Shown here piece by piece: positions 57,300-64,000 of a DNA stretch of 64,000 bases. A program made the translations under genes and the position numbers. The notes under the pieces are model-generated. The model ran no database searches and was not told the DNA's origin. It saw nothing but the letters and a program-made list of their open reading frames with translations. The stretch comes from an uncultured Vibrio sp. (GTDB lineage Bacteria > Pseudomonadota > Gammaproteobacteria > Enterobacterales > Vibrionaceae): assembly GCF_963675395.1 (NCBI RefSeq), contig NZ_OY776223.1, forward strand, positions 868,001 through 932,000, read 5' to 3'. Every line of letters begins with the position of its first letter. Position 1 is the stretch's first letter.

Positions 57300-57371
57300 G
57301 TGTATTGTCCTTTGCTTTGTTGATGGCAACATAGCGCGTAAGAATTCAAACCAAGTTGTTTGTATTTCTCA

Positions 57372-57403
57372 TTATTGATCCGACAAACATGTCGGATCAA
57401 TAA
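57372..57403. promoter_or_regulatory. Perfect 14-bp inverted repeat between divergent ParB-like and 401-aa genes
   Basis: TTATTGATCCGACA (57372-57385), loop AACA, then the exact complement (57390-57403). It lies mid-way between the two divergent starts, so a terminator is unlikely. It could be an operator, or a parS-like site for the ParB-like protein. Confidence 0.75.
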
Positions 57404-57450
57404 CTTTTTGTGAATTAAACTGCGATAAACAAGATTTCGGACATAAAGAA

Positions 57451-58656
57451 TTGAAAGCTATAGAACAAAAAATTAGTGGAATGATGCTTTCGACTAAGGG
57501 AAAAACGTTTAAAACTCTGGTTACATCCATGCCTATGGTTGAGATTGACGCATATTTTTCTGCTGAGAATGTAAGATCAGAATTGAAGTGGATTATTGAT
57601 GCAGCAACTAACGCCACAAATGTAGATAAAGTGAAAGCCATTCAGGCCGAGCTTGAGAGCAGAGCTGTTGAAGATATGGTTTTTTCCCCCCTCTCTTTGA
57701 CCTTTGCAGTTAAGGGGAAGCCTACATTCTCTGGCTCATCTTCTAGCCTTTCGACGCTGTCTTTCAATTCTAGTAATACTTATATTGTTGGCAATTTACT
57801 TACATTTATTGCTATTTGCAGAATGCTAGGGATTAAGACTTTTCTGTTTAGCTCAAGGCTAAGTGCGAAAGAAATCTATCAAAAAAGTCTAGCTAGACAA
57901 CGGTTAGCAATGGAGAATGTTGAAGTTCGCGTCATTTTCGATGATGAGAAAGGGTTAGAGGCTACAGATATCGTTCATTTGTTTAAAAAAAGTAGTCTTT
58001 TCGACTCGGCTTTAAACCTTCCTCACGTTAGCGAAGGCGACAGTTTGTCAAATGAAGATGATTTCCCTTTACGCCCATTTATTCTCCGGTTAATCGAAGA
58101 AACTAAAATGAATTCTTATGGTGGTGTAAGCTTTGACACCAAGCATGTAAAGGTATCTGAAAGTAGTATCACCACTCAATATATTCTGTTTAAGTTGATC
58201 GTAGGTGCAGTTGCTGGTGCTAGTAAGCAAGAATATAGCAAGATGTCTAAAGACCTAACCTTAGAAAATGGAAGAAGTATAACTTCAGTTCTAACTGATG
58301 GTTACATTAAGAATATATCTGCGTTCATATCAGGTTGGCTTGAACCCTTGAAAGCATCCTTTAAAAGTAATCGTTCCGGGTATCAATTATCCCCACAAGT
58401 ATGGCAATCATTAGGCTTAGTCATTCATCGCTTAATTAATGATGGAATATCAATCGAAGAACTCACAAATGCAGGACGAGCATTGGGGAGCCTTGACTAC
58501 AGCAAAAATGCTAAGCATTGGAAAAGCTGCCCTGTGATGGAACTAGATTCTCAGGGGCGTATTTATAAAAACGCAGCAAGCTCAACGCGTTTATTTAGAA
58601 TAGGTTTGCAGGAATACTTCTTAAAAGTTATCAATGGTATGACTTGCCTGCCGTAG
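57451..58656 (+). CDS. Orphan protein (401 aa), weakly DndB/DGQHR-like
   Basis: The frame starts with TTG 57451 with only a weak ribosome site; ATG 57481 is an alternative. AIQAELESRAVEDMVFSPLSLTF near residue 65 and the C-terminal YILFKLIVGAVAGA ... FISGWLEPLKASF layout recall DndB/DGQHR proteins. The DGQHR motif itself is missing. The function is unknown. It is divergent from the ParB-like gene and shares its control region. 58657-58954 downstream is listed separately. Confidence 0.65.
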   Translation: MKAIEQKISGMMLSTKGKTFKTLVTSMPMVEIDAYFSAENVRSELKWIIDAATNATNVDKVKAIQAELESRAVEDMVFSPLSLTFAVKGKPTFSGSSSSLSTLSFNSSNTYIVGNLLTFIAICRMLGIKTFLFSSRLSAKEIYQKSLARQRLAMENVEVRVIFDDEKGLEATDIVHLFKKSSLFDSALNLPHVSEGDSLSNEDDFPLRPFILRLIEETKMNSYGGVSFDTKHVKVSESSITTQYILFKLIVGAVAGASKQEYSKMSKDLTLENGRSITSVLTDGYIKNISAFISGWLEPLKASFKSNRSGYQLSPQVWQSLGLVIHRLINDGISIEELTNAGRALGSLDYSKNAKHWKSCPVMELDSQGRIYKNAASSTRLFRIGLQEYFLKVINGMTCLP

Positions 58657-58954
58657 AAAGATTATGTAAGTGGCTTAACTACATTTCATTTTTTGGCACT
58701 AATATGGGTCAATAAACTAACATCGTATCCACCCCGCAGGATCATGGTTGCTAACGAAACTGCCGATGTTTTGCATAGAATGTCAAAACACTCAGACCAT
58801 GAAGCTCGTAGAACACAAGTTAGTCACGCTAGAATAGTGAACTAGGCCCATATTAACCAAGTAAATTTGAATATGGTCATTTGTTTACATTAATACCTAT
58901 TATTGATTAGATATATACGATTACACTCATTACCTATACAAGGGGAGGCTAACA
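58657..58954. other. Right-end non-coding stretch of the island
   Basis: 298 bases. An AT-rich part at 58860-58925 has a TTTACA-type element but no convincing -10. A 33-codon frame at 58744 is not supported. It ends with the strong ribosome site of the hybrid yfbR frame. Confidence 0.45.
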
Positions 58955-59422
58955 ATGCAAAAAATGTCCGCCAATTTTTTAAGACAGTTGCCGCCAGACC
59001 TTATGCATAGTGTATTAAGCTACAATCACCTTACACATACAAAAAGATCTGTCCGAACTAAAGGTGACTTGCCGACACCCGTTAAGTATTACAATCCAGA
59101 AATCGCGAAAGAGTATAAGAAGATTGAAGCCGCTGCAGAGCAAAAGCTTTTGTCGATGCTCCCTGAAGAGTTTCATGAAGACTTTGCCCCATTTCTGCTC
59201 TCTCACTCTGCGCACGAAGAGGATGCTAAGATCGTCAAACAAGCCGACTCCATTTGTGCCTACCTTAAGTGCTTAGAAGAATTGAGTGCAGGAAACCACG
59301 AGTTCGCTTTAGCGAAAAAGCGACTCGAAGTAACACTACAAGAGCGTCAAACACCAGAAATGGATTACTTTCTGACTACCTTTGCACCAAGCTTTGAGTT
59401 GTCACTGGATGAAATCAGTTAA
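58955..59422 (+). pseudogene. yfbR: 3' part of yfbR with an island-derived start (hybrid ORF)
   Basis: ATG 58955 has AGGGGAGG about six bases upstream. The first 36 codons come from the island; from Gly37-Asp38 (YfbR 76-77) onward the sequence is Yfb[19 protein letters not shown], then [16 protein letters not shown] with the last metal-binding Asp, ending LSLDEIS as in E. coli. The His-Asp metal residues of the N-terminal half are absent, so no phosphatase activity is expected, but the product may be made. Excision of the island would rejoin it to the 33071 fragment in frame. Confidence 0.9.
59052..59068 (-). repeat. Right island junction with terminal repeat
   Basis: On the minus strand TTAGTTCGGA (59061-59052) matches the left-end TTAGTTCTGA. 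Directly outside lies GGTGAC (59063-59068), the yfbR codons also seen as GGGGAT at the left end. Confidence 0.65.
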
Positions 59423-59445
59423 GTCTATAGCTACAGGAGAGATTC

Positions 59446-60768
59446 GTGTCGTTTGAATTGCACTCACAATGGCTGCAACGCCATGATGATGAACATAAGA
59501 TCCGTCGAGATGACCATCGAAGCCCTTATCAGCGAGACAGAGCCCGAATCCTGCACTCTGCCGCTTTCCGTCGCCTGCAGGCTAAAACACAAGTTCACGG
59601 CAACAGTTTGGAAGACTTTCACCGTACCCGATTAACCCACTCACTTGAAGCGGCTCAGCTAGGAACAGGAATCGTTGCGCAGCTGAAAAAGAAACAAGCG
59701 GAATTCCGCGATCTCTTACCATCAGACAGTCTTATTGATTCGCTTTGTCTGGCTCACGATATCGGCCATCCACCTTATGGGCATGGCGGTGAAATTGCGC
59801 TGAATTACATGATGCGAGAACACGGCGGCTTTGAAGGTAATGCACAAACTTTTCGTATCGTGACCAAGTTAGAGCCGTATACGGAACACTTTGGCATGAA
59901 CTTGTCACGACGCACGCTGCTCGGTCTGATCAAGTACCCAGCCCTGATAAGCCAGACTCGCTCAACCGTTTTACCCGCGCCAGCCGAGCATCAGAGAAAG
60001 CTCAAGGCACACGAATGGTACCCTGCGAAAGGAATATACGACTGCGACAAAGCCCTGTTTGACTGGGTTCTTGAGCCTCTTACAGACAATGACAAAGCTC
60101 AACTTGGCCAAATGCGTTATGAGCCAGAATCCGACTTAGAACACAGCAAAACACGCTTTAAATCGCTTGATTGCTCCATCATGGAGCTCGCGGATGATAT
60201 TGCCTACGGGGTCCATGACCTGGAGGATGCGATCGTCCTCGGGATGGTGACTCGCCAGCAGTGGCAGGAAGGCGCTGCCAGCCAGTTAGCCGATTGTGGT
60301 GACCCTTGGTTTGAGACACATATCGACTCCATTGGCCAAATGTTATTTAGTGGTAAACACCACGAACGAAAAGACGCGATTGGCGGTTTGGTCAATGCTT
60401 TGCTCACCAGTATTTCAATTAAAGCTGTGGATGTCGCCTTCACGAGTCCGCTGCTGGCTTGGAATGCTTGTTTGGAACCACAAACAGCAAAAGCACTCGA
60501 TGTGCTAAAACATTTTGTTAGCCAATACGTTATTCAGGTTCCGCAAGTACAAATTGTGGAGTACAAAGGCCAACAGATCATCATGGATATCTTTGAAGCA
60601 CTGACGGCGGCGCCTGAACGTTTGCTTCCAATGCATACCAAGGCACTTTGGTGTCAGGCTGGCACTGAAAGCGACAAAATGAGGGTCATTGCTGACTACA
60701 TATCTGCCATGACCGACAGCCACGCGCAGAAACTGCATCGACAATTATTCTCATCGATCGTCCTTTAG
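59446..60768 (+). CDS. dgt: Deoxyguanosinetriphosphate triphosphohydrolase-like protein (dGTPase)
   Basis: 440 residues, HD superfamily. Metal motifs: TRLTHSLEAAQLG, CLAHDIGHPPYGHGGE with the HD pair, and MELADDIAYGVHDLEDA. It hydrolyses dNTPs, mainly dGTP, to the nucleoside and triphosphate; this subfamily has been linked to depletion of dNTPs during phage infection. Start GTG 59446 has AGGAGA five bases upstream. It follows yfbR by 23 bases, so both dNTP-pool genes would be co-transcribed before the island came in. Confidence 0.93.
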   Translation: MSFELHSQWLQRHDDEHKIRRDDHRSPYQRDRARILHSAAFRRLQAKTQVHGNSLEDFHRTRLTHSLEAAQLGTGIVAQLKKKQAEFRDLLPSDSLIDSLCLAHDIGHPPYGHGGEIALNYMMREHGGFEGNAQTFRIVTKLEPYTEHFGMNLSRRTLLGLIKYPALISQTRSTVLPAPAEHQRKLKAHEWYPAKGIYDCDKALFDWVLEPLTDNDKAQLGQMRYEPESDLEHSKTRFKSLDCSIMELADDIAYGVHDLEDAIVLGMVTRQQWQEGAASQLADCGDPWFETHIDSIGQMLFSGKHHERKDAIGGLVNALLTSISIKAVDVAFTSPLLAWNACLEPQTAKALDVLKHFVSQYVIQVPQVQIVEYKGQQIIMDIFEALTAAPERLLPMHTKALWCQAGTESDKMRVIADYISAMTDSHAQKLHRQLFSSIVL

Positions 60769-61388
60769 TCGTTATTATCCTTCAGATAATTCTTTTCAAA
60801 AACGCCTGGAGGCATCTGGGCAATTTGAAACTCAATCATCTGTTCAAACACATTCAGCAGAGACGTAAAATCCTGTTTAGGTTCAAGTATGCTTAGAGCA
60901 TAAAAACCCGCTTCTACCGTTGATAAGCTGTTCTGAGAAGGCGCTTTTCGAATCGTATACCCTCCCTGAAGATTCTCAGGTAGCTTCACCGTTGGCAAAC
61001 CATGTAGATTAGTTGAAAGCTGCCACATCTTGTACGCTTTCTTCCAGGTTCCATCCAACAAGATAAGACGAACTTTCTTGTTGTCCACGCTCTCCTCGTC
61101 AGTCAGTTCAGATAGGCACATGGACTGCTCTGATGGGTAGAGAATCAAGTGCTGATAGTCACCGTCCGCGAGTAAGTTGTTTAACGTTTCATCCTGAGAA
61201 AAATTCTCCCCTATCAGACAAATACACTTGTCTAAGCTTAAATTTAGTATCCGTGCCGTACCAAGGGGACGATGCTCTTCACTACTATGCTGAAGAATGA
61301 TAAGTTCGACTCCGCTTTCTAGCGGTACAATCCACGAGCAAATACAAGCTTTGCGCGATTTTCCACACTGAGAACAATAACGAGACAT
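60765..61388 (-). CDS. tapT: tRNA-uridine aminocarboxypropyltransferase (DTW family)
   Basis: 207 residues from ATG 61388; a longer frame adds non-family sequence. The N-terminal Cys motif is YCSQCGKSRKACICSW, and the DTW motif reads LLDGTWKKAYKM. PENLQGGYTIRKAP and STVEAGFYAL complete the family pattern. It makes acp3U at position 47 of tRNAs. Convergent with dgt (four bases overlap) and divergent from rrtA with only three bases between start codons. Confidence 0.9.
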   Translation of the reverse strand: MSRYCSQCGKSRKACICSWIVPLESGVELIILQHSSEEHRPLGTARILNLSLDKCICLIGENFSQDETLNNLLADGDYQHLILYPSEQSMCLSELTDEESVDNKKVRLILLDGTWKKAYKMWQLSTNLHGLPTVKLPENLQGGYTIRKAPSQNSLSTVEAGFYALSILEPKQDFTSLLNVFEQMIEFQIAQMPPGVFEKNYLKDNND

Positions 61389-61391
61389 AGA

Positions 61392-61943
61392 GTGAACCTT
61401 TATACTTTGCTGACCATCATCAGCGTTATCTGCGTCGTACTGCAGTTTGAACCAATGGCAAGCCTGAGTGAATGGCACGCCTATAATATCCGTCAAGGAG
61501 AATGGTGGCGAATCGTAACAGGAAATTTAACTCATACCAACTTTGCTCATTTAGGTATGAACTTGGCCGGGCTATGGATTATTAGCTTTGTTTTCCGCCC
61601 AAGTACAAAAAACTTCCTGATCGTATTTGTCCTTCTTTGTACTTTCGTCGGTGCATTGAACTTGTTCACCAGTATGAAAGTGTATGTCGGACTTTCTGGT
61701 GTGCTGCATGGTCTGTTTGGCTTTTGGGCGTTAAGAGAAGTATTCGAAGCAAGAAGAAGCAGCTTATTATTAGTAGGTGGGTTAATAGCCAAAGTGGTTT
61801 GGGAACAGCTTTACGGCCCATCCACAAGCACCGCAGCAATGATTGGTGCGCGCGTTGCAATTGATGCGCATCTGTTTGGGGCTATCGGCGGGTTAGGTAT
61901 GGCGTTGCTGGAAAAAGGCTACCACCGCCGTTTGTTTGGGTAA
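61392..61943 (+). CDS. rrtA: Rhombosortase
   Basis: A 183-residue rhomboid-family intramembrane protease with six helices. The nucleophile Ser is in GLSGVLHG and the catalytic His in AIDAHLFGAIGG; HLGMNLAGLW is the rhomboid helix 2 pattern. Rhombosortases process GlyGly-CTERM tails of secreted proteins in Vibrio. The start is GTG 61392 with a poor ribosome site that overlaps the tapT start region. Confidence 0.9.
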   Translation: MNLYTLLTIISVICVVLQFEPMASLSEWHAYNIRQGEWWRIVTGNLTHTNFAHLGMNLAGLWIISFVFRPSTKNFLIVFVLLCTFVGALNLFTSMKVYVGLSGVLHGLFGFWALREVFEARRSSLLLVGGLIAKVVWEQLYGPSTSTAAMIGARVAIDAHLFGAIGGLGMALLEKGYHRRLFG

Positions 61944-61978
61944 AAAACCCCCGAACCAAGAAAGGGCAGGTTCGGGGC
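61943..61978 (-). terminator. Terminator of comEA
   Basis: CCCCGAACC and GGTTCGGGG form a 9-bp stem. On the minus strand it is followed by a run of T. It also overlaps the end of rrtA and may act on both sides. Confidence 0.8.
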
Positions 61979-62027
61979 AGTACTAACCGGATACTATAAT
62001 CAATAACACGATGTATAAAAGCCGTGG

Positions 62028-62321
62028 CTAGAGGATGATACGATCTTCGTTTTTCTTCAAAGTAGCATCTCCGATCCCCTTAACCTTCCCAAGGTCACTA
62101 ACTGTTTTGAATGGGCCATGCTGGGTACGGTAATCCACAATATCTTGCGCTTTCTTTTCACCAATCCCTTTCAGCATTGTGGCAATCTCTTCTGCCGTTG
62201 CTGAATTTATGTTTACGGTGATTTCAATTCCTTCATATTTATCCGCTGTTGTATCTGCTGCCAACCCAAACGGTGTAAATACGCATAACAATAAAGTTAA
62301 AACCCATTTCATATTAAGCAT
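62028..62321 (-). CDS. comEA: Periplasmic DNA-binding competence protein ComEA
   Basis: 97 residues: signal peptide (KWVLTLLLCVFTPFGLA), short linker, then a double helix-hairpin-helix domain (VNINSATAEEIATMLKGIGEKKAQDIVDYR and VSDLGKVKGIGDATLKK). In V. cholerae ComEA binds incoming DNA and ratchets it into the periplasm during natural transformation, and comEA lies next to ppiD, as here. Other small HhH proteins look alike, but the location supports comEA. Confidence 0.9.
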   Translation of the reverse strand: MLNMKWVLTLLLCVFTPFGLAADTTADKYEGIEITVNINSATAEEIATMLKGIGEKKAQDIVDYRTQHGPFKTVSDLGKVKGIGDATLKKNEDRIIL

Positions 62322-62439
62322 ATGCTTTCCTTATTAGTTGTAATAACAATTTCAGCGATGGTTTCATTGTTCTTGCTGATTAAAAACATCAGAACTAATT
62401 TAGGTAAAGCTCTCTATTGATTGAAGTTTGTTGTGCAGA

Positions 62440-62470
62440 AAATAAAACGGGCCGCTTACGCGACCCGTTT
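62440..62470 (-). terminator. Terminator of ppiD
   Basis: AAACGGG (62445-62451) pairs with CCCGTTT (62464-62470) with further GC pairing inside. The minus strand continues TTTTATTTT. Confidence 0.88.
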
Positions 62471-62500
62471 AAGTTGACATACAAATTTCACTATTAGTGC

Positions 62501-64000
62501 TTAGTTGCTCACAACAAAGTACTCAATGTCCGTATTAGCTCGAAGAACAGCCAGAACAGAAGACAAATCCTGTTGAGAAGATGAACGTGCCATCTGCACC
62601 GCTACTTGATCCTCTAGAGCGCTGTCTAGCTCAGAGGTAACCGCATCGAGTTCAATCACAACGACATTGCCTTCTAGATCTTTTGATTGCGCGTATACAG
62701 GCTTACCTTCAGCTGGTTTTGCCATCGCAAATACAGTCTGTGCATACGGAGAGCGACGATCTACAGTTTCTTGCTCACCAAACACTAAGTTATTTTCAGC
62801 AAGAATGTCCGTTTTACCTTCTTTCAGAGCTGAAACTACTTTTGTACCAAGTTCTAGTGCACCTTGCTCACCTTTAACACGTGAAAGTTCAGTAACCACT
62901 TGTTCTTTCACTTCATCAAGAGGAAGAACAGTCTCTGGGCGCGAGTCTTCGACACGAACAACGATAATATGTTCAGGTGCCACTTCGATCGCTTCTGAGT
63001 TAAGACCATCTTCTTTTACTTCTGGGCTTAAAATAGCTTGCATTACTGCAGGGTTACGAAGCACTTCAGGCGCGTCCTCTTGAGAGACAAAGTCTGTAGT
63101 CTTCACTTCTTGATTAACGGCTTCTGAAGCATCGATGAGTGAGTCTGGGAATTCAAATGCAACTCGCTCTAGCTCATTTTGTAGCTCATAGAATTTATCG
63201 ATGGCTTTTTGATCAACCAATTCCTGTTTGATTTCAGCCGCCACTTCAGCAAGTGGTTTTGCAACTGAGTCTTTCAGCTCTTCAAGCTTGATAATGTGGT
63301 AACCAAAATCGGACTTCACTAGCCCTGACACATCACCAGTCTTCTCTAGTGCGAAAGCCGCTTCCTCGAAAGCTGGATCCATCACGTCACGCTCAATCCA
63401 ACCTAGATCGCCGCCATTTTCAGCGCTGCCAAAATCATCAGACTTTTCCTCTGCAAGTTTTGCAAAATCAGCTCCGCTGTTCAGTTCTTCTAGAATCGCT
63501 TGAGCTTTGGCTTCATCATCACCTTCGACAAGAATATGCGCGACACGACGCTGCTCTTCTGAAGAGTATTTATTAAGATGCTCGGCGTAGTACTGCTTAA
63601 CTTCTTCGTCAGATACTTCAATCTGTTTTTTCAAAGCTTCAGCAGACAGCTCAACATAAGCCACTTTAGCCTGTTCAGGGCGAGTAAAGTTATCTTGGTT
63701 GACTTTGTAATATTCTTGAATCTCTTCGTCCGTTAACTTTACGTTTTTCGCAAACTCTTCGGAATCGATAGTAATCGTGCGGATATCACGAGTTTGAGTG
63801 AAAAGCTTACCCTGCACCTCGACTTCACCTGGCAGTGTAAACTCACTGGTTTGCAGAGCATTCAGCAACTGCTCACGAACTAGCTCACGACGCATGTATT
63901 CTGCAAAAGTATCTGGAGAGAAACCTGCGCGACGTAAAGATGCTTGGTAGATTTCCTGGTCGAATTGGCCATTCGACTGGAACTGAGGCATGTCCAGAAT
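62501..64000 (-). CDS. ppiD: Peptidyl-prolyl cis-trans isomerase-like periplasmic chaperone PpiD (N-terminus outside window)
   Basis: The frame is open to the window edge; about 499 residues are seen and the N-terminal membrane anchor lies beyond 64000. A parvulin domain spans from RRVAHILVEG to SDFGYHIIKLEELKD, with the GGDLGWIERDVMDPAFEEAAFAL core. It is flanked by SurA-like helical parts (FSPDTFAEYMRRELVREQLL). PpiD sits beside SecYEG and helps release exported proteins. Next gene downstream is comEA, as in V. cholerae. Confidence 0.93.
   Translation of the reverse strand: MLDMPQFQSNGQFDQEIYQASLRRAGFSPDTFAEYMRRELVREQLLNALQTSEFTLPGEVEVQGKLFTQTRDIRTITIDSEEFAKNVKLTDEEIQEYYKVNQDNFTRPEQAKVAYVELSAEALKKQIEVSDEEVKQYYAEHLNKYSSEEQRRVAHILVEGDDEAKAQAILEELNSGADFAKLAEEKSDDFGSAENGGDLGWIERDVMDPAFEEAAFALEKTGDVSGLVKSDFGYHIIKLEELKDSVAKPLAEVAAEIKQELVDQKAIDKFYELQNELERVAFEFPDSLIDASEAVNQEVKTTDFVSQEDAPEVLRNPAVMQAILSPEVKEDGLNSEAIEVAPEHIIVVRVEDSRPETVLPLDEVKEQVVTELSRVKGEQGALELGTKVVSALKEGKTDILAENNLVFGEQETVDRRSPYAQTVFAMAKPAEGKPVYAQSKDLEGNVVVIELDAVTSELDSALEDQVAVQMARSSSQQDLSSVLAVLRANTDIEYFVVSN

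Larger units (their letters stand above)
33301..59061. mobile_element. 25.8-kb genomic island integrated in yfbR
   Basis: yfbR is split at codons 76-77. Both junctions keep a Gly-Asp codon pair (GGGGAT left, GGTGAC right), and the ends carry inverted TTAGTTCnGA. The island is clearly more AT-rich than its flanks. Its left end holds a replacement YfbR-like gene and an overlapping operon of three tyrosine recombinases plus an HTH protein; the rest is defence-like cargo and orphans. The scheme resembles GInt (ginABCD) islands, named here from memory. No plasmid transfer or phage structural genes are visible. Confidence 0.88.

Noticed and set aside
58744..58845. 33-codon frame ending RRTQVSHARIVN, reminiscent of an integrase tail
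   Set aside because: Too short, no ribosome site, and the match to the GH...T..Y motif is incomplete.

Overview
The window reads as a chromosomal segment of a Vibrio, most likely of the Harveyi clade. The supporting gene content is a ComEA-PpiD pair, rhombosortase RrtA, a menFDHBCE operon followed by alaA (yfbQ) and yfbR, dgt, a CdsH-like gene with DecR, and a five-copy tRNA-Tyr array. Genus is inferred from gene content and order recognised by eye, not from a search.

Layout. 1-1.5 kb: end of a sugar operon (partial GH32 glycosidase plus a CUT1-type ABC ATPase). 1.5-7.8 kb: a TRAP transporter (DctP-DctQ-DctM) and an MFS permease, in a stretch holding one complete IS5/IS903-type element and two decayed pieces of the same IS type on either side of the TRAP operon. 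8-33 kb is core genome: the 4.5S SRP RNA, an Atl alkyltransferase-like protein, a YbaY-type lipoprotein, tesB, decR with a divergent cysteine desulfhydrase-like gene, a DUF1244 protein, an RND efflux pair, the tRNA-Tyr array, a Tim44-like protein, a TetR regulator with an LplT/PlsC fusion, a YeiH-type permease, the menaquinone operon and alaA.

33.3-59.06 kb is an AT-rich genomic island inserted inside yfbR (dNMP 5'-nucleotidase). The 5' part of yfbR stops exactly after codon 77 and the 3' part resumes at codons 76-77. The island ends carry a short inverted repeat (TTAGTTCnGA), and the Gly76-Asp77 codons appear at both junctions. The island carries its own full-length, diverged YfbR-like gene, in which the metal-binding HD pair reads HE. 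Next comes an overlapping recombination operon: three tyrosine recombinases plus an HTH/coiled-coil protein, recalling GInt (ginABCD) islands and Tn554. The cargo looks like defence: a reverse transcriptase of the UG/Abi (DRT) kind preceded by a truncated SIR2-like gene, a complete ABC-three-component operon (nuclease-CTD protein, middle component, DUF2326 ATPase) and a 1266-residue protein with a C-terminal PD-(D/E)XK-like nuclease. It also holds several small orphan operons and a divergent ParB-like / possible DndB-like pair around a perfect 14-bp palindrome.

59-64 kb returns to core genome: the 3' yfbR remnant under a new start, dgt, tapT (DTW), rrtA, comEA and the C-terminal part of ppiD. 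The island therefore sits between two dNTP-pool genes (yfbR and dgt) and replaces one of them with a divergent copy while adding defence modules.
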